Assembly (NCBI GenBank): GCA_028622995.1
Contig: JAJQJQ010000008.1
Coordinates: 6,324,001-6,388,000 of the forward strand
Source: Panagrolaimus kolymaensis
Lineage: Eukaryota > Nematoda > Chromadorea > Rhabditida > Panagrolaimidae
Length of the DNA: 64,000 bases
Direction: 5' to 3'
Each line of letters starts with the position of its first letter. The first letter of the stretch is position 1. The position numbers and the translations under genes were made by a program. Below are positions 36,490 through 48,081 of the stretch, in pieces. Under the pieces are notes generated by a model. That model was not told the DNA's origin. It saw only the letters and a list, made by a program, of their open reading frames with translations, and made no database searches.

Positions 36490-37815
36490 CTTTGCTTCTA
36501 TGAATCTTAGTTGAAATTGAATCTAATTATCAGTCTTAAGAACTTTCGCTAGAGAGAAGCTAGTTTTTTTTTATCTAAAACAAACCAAAAATTAAGCAAT
36601 CAAAACTAATCCAATTTTTGTATCTTATCAAAAAACCAATATTCTTATTAAAGATAAACATAATAAACATAAATTCTTAACACTAACTCATCCTGACCAA
36701 ATTCGTAACGATAAAAAAAGGTAAAGCAAGCGAAAAAGGGAGAACGAATTGGAATGGACGTTGATGAAGACACAAAAAAACCGCGAACAGTATTAAAAAA
36801 ATAGAGCAAAAAAACACACGCGTATTTCTTCAAAACCAATAACAAAGTTAGTAATGGAAATGAAAGAAAGGAGAAAGAAAAAAATGGATCGATACAATTT
36901 TTGGGTTGCGAAGAAATGAACGAATGAAGGCGGAGAAGGAAGGACATCGAAAAGGCTTTTTTGCTTCCAATGCAAAGAAATAAATATGTATGTGTATGTA
37001 TGTGCGTTCATGCGGTCGCAAGCTGCCAGTTATTTTCTTTTCTTCCGTTCGTGAGTTGACCAAATATGAAAAAAAAAGGTTGATGACCGATGAACCAAGA
37101 AGTGTGTATGAAGAGGAGAAAGAATTATTGTATGAAGGAAGGCCGCGCAACCTTTTATAAATATAAATAAAAAAGAAGACATTTTGGCTGTTTGGTTGGT
37201 TGTTTATTAGCTTCTCGAAGGGTCAAAAATGCGATTGCTTTTGTTACAATAAAAAAAATGAAAAGCAAATGAAAAGGTCAAGGAAGATCTTACATACTAC
37301 ATAAAAGGCTTTATTTTTATTTTCCAATGTTTTAAAATTACGTGAAATTATTACTTAAGCGGTGGTGTATTTTTACCAACACCAAAAGTCATAGCGAAAC
37401 AATAAAATGTTGGTCTTTGCTTTTTCAATAAAAGCTTCTTGAAAATAAGCACATTTACTTTTTAAATTTTGCCATGCAGCAAAAAAGTGTTTGAATATTT
37501 ATTTTTTGAGCAACAAACAATCGAAAAATGAAGATAACTCGGCTCCTCGCTGATTTTTTTAAAATAAAAATGATTGATAAGAAACAACCAACTATAAAAA
37601 TGCTATTTGTAAATGCTAAGAATCTCGGCAACTTTTAATAATTGTGTTTTGTTTATTTTTTCCTTTCTGTAATGTAAAGCATTGTAAGCTCCAGTTTTTT
37701 AAACATTATTATTTTTAAATTAGTCAATAAGATAATCTTGAAATTTAAAAAAACTACAAATCCCTAATGGCAAAAGGAAAATATGTAAACAAAATGAAAA
37801 ATGAAAGACATTTAT
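36490..37815. other. Region between neuroligin and hrp-1
   Basis: AT-rich. The part near 36490-37150 is probably the hrp-1 promoter/5' UTR (minus strand); the part near 37500-37815 is probably neuroligin 3' UTR. A short TATG-rich microsatellite lies around 36985-37005. No gene recognised. Confidence 0.45.
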
Positions 37816-40800
37816 TTAGACTTGAACTTCTTCAAGTGTTGGTCCCATATTAGTTCCAAGAGTTAGAGCAGAACCAATGGAATTAGCTCGACTTTGTTGA
37901 TGTTGTTGGGCAATCATCATTTGAGCTTGAGCAGCTCTTCCATGTCTGGGACAAGTTGGAGAAACTCCTGGTGGACGCATCATTGCAGGAGTTGAAGATT
38001 TTGAATTCGTTAATAATGGTTCCTGAAAACAATTGATTTTCTTTAGAATATTGTTTGTTTATTTTATGTTTAAAATGAAATAGAAAGAAACAAGACATCA
38101 CTGCACTTCAAACTTTTTAATTATTTTTACCTGTTCTTGTATGGATTTTCTTGGAAATGTTTGGTGGGGATGTGGATGATGATGATGATGATCAAGGGAT
38201 ATTGATCCATTATTAAGTGAAGTTGAAAGTATATGATGTGGTAAAGAAGTTGCCCGAGTTGTAACAACTGCTCCTCCTCCTCCTCCAGAAGGTTCATAAG
38301 TCCCGAAAGACTTTGTTGAAGGATTTATTCCACCCAAGGATGTTCTCTGTGAAATCATTGATGTTGACATCATTGCTTGTCGATCAAGGGTTATTGAATT
38401 ATTTCCAAATGGTGGAGGAGGTGGTGGTGGAGGCAATAGCTAAAACAAACTCTCACACATATGTTTTAACTCAAAATAAAATTAAAATAAATTGAACGTA
38501 AAGTAAGAAGAAAAACACTTCAAAAAATTATTGTTACGAAAATTTATTACAATGAGGTATCATAAAAAAAACTAACTTGTTGACTTAAAGGTGAATTTGG
38601 AATGTAATTGAGATCAGCAGAAGGTAAATGACCTGTGGCAGCATATGATTGATATTTGGGAGTTTTCTTTTCTCCTCTACCTTTTTTACACTTAAAATTA
38701 TTTCTATTTTAATTTCGATAATAAGAAAAAAATGGGGAAGACGACTTACAATTCTAACAAATGCAGCAGAAACTAATATATTTAAAACTAACATTGCAAT
38801 ACCAATAACAACAACAATTACGAGAAGATTACTATAGCTTTCACTTTGAGCTTTAGAATATTTCGCTTTTAATTCTTCTAATTCCTTTGAATCTGCTGCA
38901 GGCTTGGATGTGGATTTTGGAGATGCAACTGAAATTTAATTATTAAAAAGACACTTTTAAGATCGCGAAGCTTACTCGTTGTTGGTTTTTTGACATCCTT
39001 TGGAATTGGAGTTGGTGGCATTGGTGGTGGTGGAAATGGATCATTGTGTAATGCCGAATATGGACGAACATAACCAAAAAACGATTGACGATTAAAATAA
39101 TCTGGTAAAAAATTGTGTTCTTCCGCCACCGAACTATCTTTTGAGCCTTTATTTAATTGAGGAATGAAACTACTCCAAAATCCAACAAATGAATTTCGAT
39201 AATAATTTTTCACTCTCGGTCTATCAGTAATTTCAAGATAAGCTTCTCGACTAGCTTGATTAAATTGTGGCCATGGAGTTGAATGGAATCTATCTTCAAT
39301 CGTAGTTTGAGTGGATAGTTGTAAAGGTTTTGATGGATCTCTAAAATTATTAAAATGTTATTGCGAGATAAAAAAATATGTTTAAATTAACCAACCCAGA
39401 TTTAACAAAATTAGAAATATAATGCATCATTACACGAGCAATATTTTTATCATCATTTGTAAAACCCAAATAAAGTTGATCTTCTTTTAATCGACCAGAT
39501 AAAGGAAATCCCATGATGTAAGGAAGATGGTCTTCAGTCAAGGAGCCTCGAATTCCACTTGATGGTTGCTCTTTAGTCCAAGCTCGAGTTTCATGACCAA
39601 ATACAAAGCTAAAATGCATCTTTAAATGGCCACCATCGTTTTGTTAAAACTTACAAGAATGTATTGGAAACTCTTGGAACTTCATCAGTGGAATGCATCC
39701 TCGCTGTTTCTATCATAGGGCTTGTGTACAACACATCTCCAAGTACAGAGAGTAAACCATTTCTAACTGTTTTTGGATGATGCTTTGGGTTATCCCAATC
39801 ATTGTATTCAGAAACAACGGCATCAAATATTTCTTTTCTATGAAAATCAAATAAATTTCTAACTAAAGTTCTCACAACTTTATCCCGTTTTTCTTTATCA
39901 ACTCCATGTTCAAGATCAGCATTTGGTAAGAGATAATGTGCGGGATAATTCACCGTTCCAATAAGAAGGTCAACATCACGAAAAAGTGCACCAAATTTTG
40001 GTGCAAATGAAAATCTTGGATGATTAGGAACAATTTGGCCATCGATGATTGGAGCAAATGCACTTAAAAATGTTGGAGGATGAAGCTTTTTAGCTGCTTG
40101 AGTTACATTCTTTTCTGAATGATCTTGAACACATCGAATTATATTTGCAATATCTTTATCGAAAACATCATTGCGTGCTTTTTCTTCTGATGTTCCCTTT
40201 CCAGCGGAATAACACTGAAAAATAAGAAGATTTATTCTCGGCTTCAAGAATTAACATAGTTTCTAATAAAGAAGAATATGAAATGGCGTCAACTCTGGGA
40301 TGCCATTTGGTTAATTAATTTTTTTTCGCTCGCAGCTTTTATTATTTTCTGGCAGACATATTTTTTTATGTTGCTTTTTTGATGTTTTTGTTTTTGAATG
40401 AAAAAACATCCAAATTTTTTGTTATGTATTACAAAAAGCAAAAGCATTTTCGGTTGCAAAACAAAAAAAGGCATATGAATTTAAAAACTTTTTTGTATCA
40501 TAATTTTTGTGGGATAAGAAACTTACATCGAGTGCTTCAGCAACTTTCATAAAATATTGTTGTGGATGCATTGAGATTGCCCATGGCGCCAATGCGGTTC
40601 CATCAAGTAAAATTGCTCTTCGAAATAATCTATTTTTGGGTTGAGTAATTGGCGAAGCCATCAACAATGAAACCAATGATGCACCCGATCCCCAACCCAT
40701 TAAAGTTATGGAAGTTGGATCTCCACCAAATGAAGGTAAAATATTTGATAACATTTTAAGAGCAGCCACAATATCAGATAAACCTGAATTACCATTACAT

Positions 40801-41581
40801 GAATTTTGTTCACATCTTCCCATAAACCCGTAAACGCCCAAACGATAATTAAGCGTTACAACAATTATTTGACCATATGCAGATAATATTGATGCATTAA
40901 ATGCATTTCCTGAACCCCAACCATATTCATCACCATGAATTAATACCAGTACAGAGAGTTGTTGACTATATGGAGTTTTATGCCTTTCTTAAAAATTGGG
41001 GAGATAAATAATGGTATGCTAAAATGGGATGATTACCTAATCGTTCAGGAACAAATAAATTCATATAAAGACAATCTTCAGATTGAGGTTTTAAAAATGG
41101 CAAAATTCGATGTATGTGATCAAAACGTTGAGCAGACATGGATTTTAAAGCACTAAAAAAATAAAACAAATTCAATTTATGTATTTAATTTTAAAAGTGC
41201 TAAAACATACTCAGTTTCAGCTAATTTAGGCAACCCTGATTGTATACAAACATTTGAAAGTGTGAAAGCATCTTTAGGTTGATGAGTCCATTTTGCAGCT
41301 GATATAGCCATATTAAATCGATATTGACCCGTTGGAGCTACTCCATATGGAATTCCAAGAAATTGTGTAACTGCTGGAAGATCATCCACTTCGGGGTTAA
41401 CGGTTTCACCTCGAACAATTCCAAATGAAGTTGAAACTTGTTTGCGACCATAATTTGCTCTTAAATAAATAAAATTTTATATTAATTTTCGCTTACGGTA
41501 GGTTAATCCTTACGTAACAAAATTTACAAATCCTCCCAAAAAATAATAATAAAGTAATATGGTTGTCAAGATGCGAGGCAT
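37816..41581 (-). CDS. nlg-1: Neuroligin-type cholinesterase-like synaptic adhesion protein
   Basis: Postsynaptic adhesion receptor for neurexin. Eleven exons join in frame to 946 residues: 41514-41581, 41211-41459, 41037-41152, 40527-40987, 39655-40214, 39396-39608, 38976-39340, 38750-38928, 38577-38690, 38131-38439, 37816-38022. A signal peptide (about residues 1-24) precedes a full cholinesterase-like domain (to about residue 640) with SEDCLYMNLFVP and ITDRPRVKNYYR. At the nucleophile elbow the sequence is GWGSG: Gly244 replaces the catalytic serine, the state known for neuroligins, so the domain should be inactive as an esterase. A stalk, one transmembrane helix (about 708-730) and a cytoplasmic tail follow, with a polyproline run, a His-rich run and the C-terminus EEVQV, a possible class II PDZ ligand. 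Gliotactin is a weaker alternative. Confidence 0.93.
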
Positions 41582-44500
41582 AATTTGAGGTTGTTAACAA
41601 CCAATATTTTTTAAGAAAGAAAATCTTCTGGTGGACGCATTTGGTAATGATAAAAAAGAGAATCGACGACAACCGTCGACGACTCTTTCTTTCTTTTTTT
41701 TAAACAATTTTCCTCAAAGAAAGTTTTTCTCCCGAGAAATAAAGAAAGCTTTTCTGCAAAAATGAAAATTGACAAAATCTAAAAAAATCTGAACAAGTGC
41801 AAATTCGTTTATGGCCAAAGCAAAAAAGGGCAATGCGAAATCTTGAAAACTCTAAAAAGAAAGAAAAAAGGAGTTCGCGCATTCACGCGGAAATAAGAAT
41901 AATTTTAAAAATGAAAAAAACTCCCAAAAGAAAAACACTGATTTAATGGAGCTCACTAAAAATTTACAAGCTTTCTAAAGTTTGAAAGATTGTATCATTC
42001 TTTTTGGAGCAAAAGCGTGTATGCTTTTTGAAACTCCGCCTAATTAAAAAATATCCAAAATATTTCCTAAATTTTTTAATCAAAAATTGGCAAAAAATAT
42101 AAAAATTAAAAAAGAACGGCGGATTATAAAAAAAATTGAGTGACGTATAATTTTGCGCAAATCAAAAAACAAAACAAAAAGCTTTGAAAAAAAGTCTTCT
42201 TTCAGTTTTTCTTGTTGCAGTCATTCCACTCATTCAAAAATAGGGTTTGCTGTATTTTGGAATAGAAAGTTCAATTGTTAAATATATATATTCCCCCGAG
42301 GGAACAATCATCACCCGGACATGAGACGGCTTGTCCGATTGACAAATGAGCTGCTTTTGTTAGAATAGCGAGCTTCTTCTTCCAAAAAATAAAAAAATAA
42401 AGACTTCAAAAAGTCAAACATGCAAATACAAACGAGATAAAGAATAAGAAGAAAAGAAATAAAAAAAGGGCAACATTCAAAGTCAATTGGCAGCCAAAGA
42501 AGAAGTAGTCGAGGCGCCCAAGAAGTAAGCTGTCAAAGACTTTTTCTTTTCAAGTGTCTTAAGGAAATGAGTAAATTTGCGCATTTGGGAGTCTATTTTT
42601 TTGTTTTTATTTGGAGCTGATTTTAGGAGAAATACAACTTCCTTAATATTAAAAAGATTGTATCAAATGGTATTGAACGGAAATTACTACCAATCATAAA
42701 ATATTGCTTTCTTACTAAATACCAACAAACGAGTAAGTCTCAAAGTTTAATAAAAAAAAAAGGAAATGTATTTTCCGATTACTAAAAACGTTTCTATGAT
42801 TGTCGAATTGGCTTAATAAAGCGTGAAAAAATGGCAATGAAAAAACATAGACATGAAATAAAAGTATGTAAGAATCTATTTAAGGGTGAGAAAAATCTTG
42901 TAAAGCAATGGGAGAGAAAATAAAATGCCATGGGATGGTGAAGGTCAGTAAGCATGGAATAAGATAGAAACAAAAACAAGCTTAAAGGTATCAATGTTAT
43001 GTTGATTCTCTCAATTTTAAGCATAACAAGAAAATAGTAAACAAAAGCCATTTTTTCCTTTTTTTCCTTTACTTTTTATTCCTACTGAAAAATCAGGGGA
43101 AAAATTCGAATAAAAAAGAAGCTTGCCTCCTAAAAAGGTTTTTAAAAAGTCTTGTCCTTGTCGATGTTGTCGTCGGCATAAGAAAGAAGCTTTTCTCCTA
43201 TTTTTTTAGTAAGCGCGATAATAAAAAGCTTTTTTTCTCTTATTGACGGTAATTTAATTTCGTGTTGACGAACTCAATGATGGAGGAAGATTTTGGGTCG
43301 CTCTCGAGTACGAGAAAACGAGTAAATGTTTTTTTTTTGGAGTAGACAATAGTTTTTTCCTTGCTTATTTATGAGAACAAAGACTAACACTCATGTTCAA
43401 AAAAATTTAGGCATATACCTACATGTTTGGAAAATATCTTTTATCTAAAAACTATCTAATCTTAATTAGAGTTTCACAAATTCAATTACAACTTTTAAAT
43501 TCAAGTAAAAATCCTTGGCGAATAGAAAATGCAAATAAACAAAGAAGAAAAAAGGTAAGAAAAAAATAATAAAAATAACATCAAAATCAAGTGTTGCCCG
43601 ACAAATTGCTTTTTATTGTTTCAAGCAAAGCACAAAACAAAACAAAAAACAATAAAAGATACGGAAGATGGATAATATAATATTATAAAAAAAGATAAAG
43701 AAGTAAGTAAAAACACATAAGAAACATGGTCTATTTGAAGAAAAGTGTTAAAAAGACGTAAAAAGACGACGATACACAACAGCTGTTATATATCATCTTA
43801 GGTAGTTAGTTAGATATAAATTGAAAAAGCGGCGGCGATCACTTTATATATTTTTTGCAAAAGCTTAGAATAGGAAGTAGCAAAAGCAGCAATAAGGAAA
43901 ATATCTAACGTTTCATTTTTCATCCTTTTTGCAAAGAAAAAAAAAGTTAAAATAATTTTAGGATGAGTTGTAAGTAAGCAGCGGGCGATAAAGGATTTTT
44001 GGAGAATCTACAAAAAGGTTTTGCGCAATACTGCTAATAAACAAATACAATCATTCATTGATACTATGACTACCAATACTTAAAATAAATCTCATCACTT
44101 TTTCTTTTTCTTATTGCTTTTTTGTTTGTTCCTTGAAGAAAAAAAAGAGAGAAGGTAAAACAAGCAAATGAACAAGATCGATGACAGTGTACATCTTAAT
44201 TTTTTGGAAGACAACAAAGACAGCAAGCATAAAAAAAAGAAGAAGACGCAACAGGTAAAGAAGCGACATGTGTCTTGTCGAAATAATAAACGACAACCGA
44301 TCACTTTGAGTCAAAACAATTACGTCAAAGCATCATCAGTTAGCGAGCCAGCTTCATTTTTTACCTTTTGTTTTTGCGCATAAGTTAATCCCCTTCTCTT
44401 CTTCTTCATTGATGATACGCTTGGGAAAAAAAGGGATGTTGTTGTATCATTTATAAAGCTTATTAACGTCAAAATTTTACCTATTTTTAGAGGAAGACTT

Positions 44501-45268
44501 TTATTAATAAAAAATGCTATAAAAAGTAATAACGACTTATATTTTTTTGCCGTTAAAGATTTTTTCTCTCAGCTGAGATAACTTCAAACAAAAAATGACG
44601 AGTTCTTTTTTTGGAAGCTATGGCTCACGATTTTTCTTTCTTGAGGCGTTTCTTTCTTCATCTTTCAAGACTGACTGACGATTAACGACTATTTCGGAGC
44701 TAATTAACATTTTTTCCTTCTTCGCGCGTTAAAAACATTGCCATTTACATTTTTAGTTGTTAACCAACCAAAAGAGCCAAAAATAAAATAAAGTCAAAGA
44801 ACGAAACAAACAAAAAACTAATAAACACCTAAAAAGAGTAATCTTTTTTATTTGTCTCAAAATTAATAATCTGTTGACGAAGATTCATTTTGAGGATTTT
44901 TTCTGACCTTCAATTCTTTATCCTTGATGTTTAAAGAAAAGAAGATAAAAACACGATAATTAAAGATAAAAAAAGAGTTTTTAATCTTGAGTCAATTGGA
45001 AAACCCAAAAAAAGAAAGCACACAAACAATTGGTTTGAAAAAGGATTATTTCGTTAATGAAAATAAATAAAGATTGTTTTGCATAATTTTATTTTTGACT
45101 AAAAATTATTAATTTATTTTATAAGCAAGAAGGAAATAAGTTTGAAGGATGAAAATGTTGCATAAAATTATCATTTATTTCAGGAATAAGAAACAAAAAT
45201 TAAGAAAAAAGGAAATACAAAACAAGAATAAGAATTAAATGGCTGTGTTGCAAATTTATCGTTAAATG
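41582..45268. other. 3.7 kb gene-free region upstream of neuroligin
   Basis: AT-rich with many A/T homopolymers. No exon, RNA gene or transposon recognised. It should include the neuroligin promoter. A small patch at 42290-42345 is GC-richer and contains CCCCCGAGGG and a hairpin-capable CGGACA...TGTCCG pair (42316-42337). Short open frames here have no protein-like composition. Confidence 0.5.
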
Positions 45269-46851
45269 TCAAAATGAAAACTTTAATTTTGATTTTATAG
45301 TGTTTACGAAAACTTTTAACTTTTTTGATTCAAAGAAAACTTCTAACCCAAAAGCAATGAGCGATAATCCGATTCCAATAACGTAAACATAAAAAACTTG
45401 AATAAAATGATCATGAACTGATAAAGCAAAAAAGTGTCGTTCTTGAATGGGATTGAATGGTCGACGACGAGTTCGATACCCATGTGCTGTTGTAATTTGC
45501 TCTACGGCTGGTAGCAATTTTATTATTGCTTGATCAAACTTTTTTCGAAGTTTTCGTTGAGATTTTGCAAACGCAAATGCAGTATAATGAGTGACTTCAA
45601 GATTATCTTTAATTATTATTTTATCATATCGTCGAGAAAACCAATTAAATTGACTTGGAATAAAATTAACATCAAGTTTGGATTGGAATACTCCATTTCG
45701 ACTAAAACTTTTAGATATGAAACGTTTTAATATTGGTGGCTTACGCGATATCATGGAATACTTCAGCATCAGTGTTTCTCACTCTCATAGGATTTTTTTC
45801 TAAAGCTTTATAAAGATCGGCACATTGATAAGCGCAATAAGGACGTCGACGTTTGATATCCGTCATAAATACTTTTCCCTCAGATAGCTGATCTAAAAAT
45901 TTTCAGTTAACCCAAAAAGGTTGAAGTTGACAAATTTCCAACTGCTCCAATAATTCCACAAACCTGAAAGTTCATTTCGATTCCGAAATGGAATCTTATA
46001 ATAATTTGGAGCCACAAGATTAGAGAATATTGCTGTTTGATAATAATTTAAAATCACAATCATCGCCAAAACATAAAGAAAATTTAAAACAAAAAGAGAT
46101 CCTTTTGAATTTAATGGAATTGTTTGTCTAAGATTTGCTGATATTAGTTGCTGAAAAAAACAAAATTTTAAGGGTCAGTAGTATCAGAAGAAGCTACCAT
46201 AAGACTTCGCCCTGATTCACGATAAAACAAATCTTTCAAAGATGGAAGTGGCGGAAGAAAAACTATTGCATGAAGGATATGAATGAGCCAAACGATAAGA
46301 AAGGTTGCAGCTAAAATTATCCAAACAATGGAGGGAAATGCATCCATAATAAAATTTGGTGAATATGTTTCATTTGGGCGACGGACAACATAAATTGTCT
46401 AAAAAATTAGATGCACTTTCTATCTTCATTTTTGTTTCACAAAGCGTACTTGAAAATATCTTGTTGGAAAAGCAAAAAGCACCGATTTCATTCTTTCTGG
46501 AGTAATATGAAGCGAAAGACCACTCATTGTGATTTTCTCTTCTGATATAAGCCCCATCATCCCTGTCCAATGAGTGGCATTGATTTGCGAGCCCATATCT
46601 GGTTGAATATCAAATTGTTGTTCAACATCAATCTGAAGAAGAAAAAAAGAAAGAGATTAAATGTGGGCATTGATGATCAAGAACGATAGATTACTTACAG
46701 CTTTCCATTTAATTCCCAACATTTCAAATGCTAATTGAATAATTTCTACTTCTGCACCTGGACGTGGACAATCATTTTCGGGAAATTGTCTAAAGCATTT
46801 TGTTGCATCTGATTCAACTTCAATAAAACCAACCGAAACAAGGGCAGACAT
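45269..46851 (-). CDS. Ionotropic-glutamate-receptor-like channel subunit, nematode-expanded type
   Basis: Six exons join in frame on the minus strand: 46699-46851, 46450-46632, 46198-46398, 45964-46150, 45745-45892, 45269-45701 (434 residues). The architecture is that of a minimal glutamate-receptor-type channel without the amino-terminal domain. S1 ligand-binding half contains PGAEVEIIQLAFEMLGIKWK, followed by a first membrane span (SIVWIILAATFLIVWLIHIL), a pore/third-span region, an S2 half, and a final span near the C-terminus (VYVIGIGLSLIAFGLEVFF). The SYTANLAAF gate motif of true AMPA receptors is replaced by NYYQTAIFSNL. The start lacks a signal peptide, so a further 5' exon may exist. 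Intron 5 is only 43 nt. It resembles the C. elegans family of short Lig_chan-Glu_bd proteins. Ligand unknown. Confidence 0.8.
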
Positions 46852-47252
46852 TACTTACTTGAGTGAAATAAAAAAAAATGCAAAAATGGGTTGTTTTTTT
46901 CTCTCAGAAAAATGTAAACCGAAAATCGTGAGAACTTGGTCTTAAACAATGTTTGTAAAGCATTTGTTTACCTAAAAAATTTGGAAAATAAGGTTTATGT
47001 TAAATAAATTTGTTTTTAAAAAATGCTAGGAATCTAACATGATTGGATGCCTATTTTTGGGTAAAACTAATAATGACGGCTTCTTTGGCTTTATGTTAAC
47101 ATTATGCAATCATGCATGGTTTTTGCAAATGAGAAATTTTTTTTTTAAAGTTTCATTTCAACTTTGATTTTTTTAATCTTTGAAGTAAACGATTATTATT
47201 TTTCAAAGTTTAATATATTTTTAAACTTTATTCAACCAAAAGTATTATCAAA
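46852..47252. other. Divergent promoter region between the receptor-like gene and LSm3
   Basis: About 400 bases, AT-rich, between two divergently transcribed genes, so it must hold both promoters unless the receptor has further 5' exons here. No defined element recognised. Confidence 0.45.
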
Positions 47253-47618
47253 ATGGGTCAAGATAACGATGATGAACTCGATGATATGGTAAGCTCTTTA
47301 ATAAACTCATTATTATTTTTTATCGATATATTTTAGGGAACCACGATAGAAGAACCTATGGATTTTGTTCGTTTTGCTCTTGGTGAACATGTTATGGTAA
47401 AAATGCGACCTGATCGTCAATTCAGTGGAATTATGCAAGGCTTCGATCAACATTTGAATATGGTTTTAAGTGATGCCGTTGAAACTGTGAATACATCTGA
47501 AATTGATCTTGAAAGCACAGAAGAAATTGTCAAAACAACAACAAGAGAAATTCCATTGCTCTATGTTCGAGGTGATTCTGTTGTTCTTGTTTCAACTCCC
47601 AACCGTCATCCAAACTGA
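47253..47618 (+). CDS. lsm-3: U6 snRNA-associated Sm-like protein LSm3
   Basis: Subunit of the heptameric LSm1-7 (cytoplasmic decay) and LSm2-8 (U6 snRNP) rings. Two exons join in frame: 47253-47288 and 47337-47618 (105 residues, against about 102 in human). After a short acidic N-terminus, EEPMDFVRFALGEHVMVKMR matches the LSm3 start of the Sm fold. Sm1 includes FDQHLNMVLSDAVETV with the LSm3-typical DQHLN, and Sm2 includes IPLLYVRGDSVVLVSTP. It is convergent with the DPP III gene. Confidence 0.96.
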
Positions 47619-48081
47619 AAATCATATCGTTTTGTTATTTGTCAATCATGTTATTATCTTGTTTTTATAAATGAATATTCTTTGTCAAATTGTAATTCTC
47701 TTCTTGTTAATCGGATTCACCGCCATTAACCGAAATGTTTTCTTTTACTGTTCCTTTAAACATTTTACTTGCTTTTATTTTGCGGGTTTATAATGAATAC
47801 TGTGATAGTTAGCAAGCTAAAGATTATCAGTATCCATTCATCGAATCACTTTTTCTTGCTTTATTACTTCATTTTTATATGACAACTTTTGTGATGTTAG
47901 TGCCTTTCCACTAACACAATCTTTACATTTTGCTTGTAAATTTTCCTCTTCAAACATTTTCTAACATCATTCACAACTTTATTTTATGTAAAGACATTTA
48001 TTTAACACACTTAAAATAATTTATTACAATACAAAATTTTAGTAAAATACAGCATAAAACTAAACATTAAAAAACGATGAT
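47619..48081. other. Convergent 3' region of LSm3 and DPP III
   Basis: Shared 3' flank of two converging genes. On the minus strand GTAATAAATT near 48020-48030 is a candidate DPP III poly(A) signal. Nothing else seen. Confidence 0.45.

Noticed and set aside
42316..42337. Hairpin CGGACA...TGTCCG as a possible microRNA or terminator
   Set aside because: The stem is only six pairs, too short for a microRNA precursor, and a hairpin terminator is not expected in this kind of genome.
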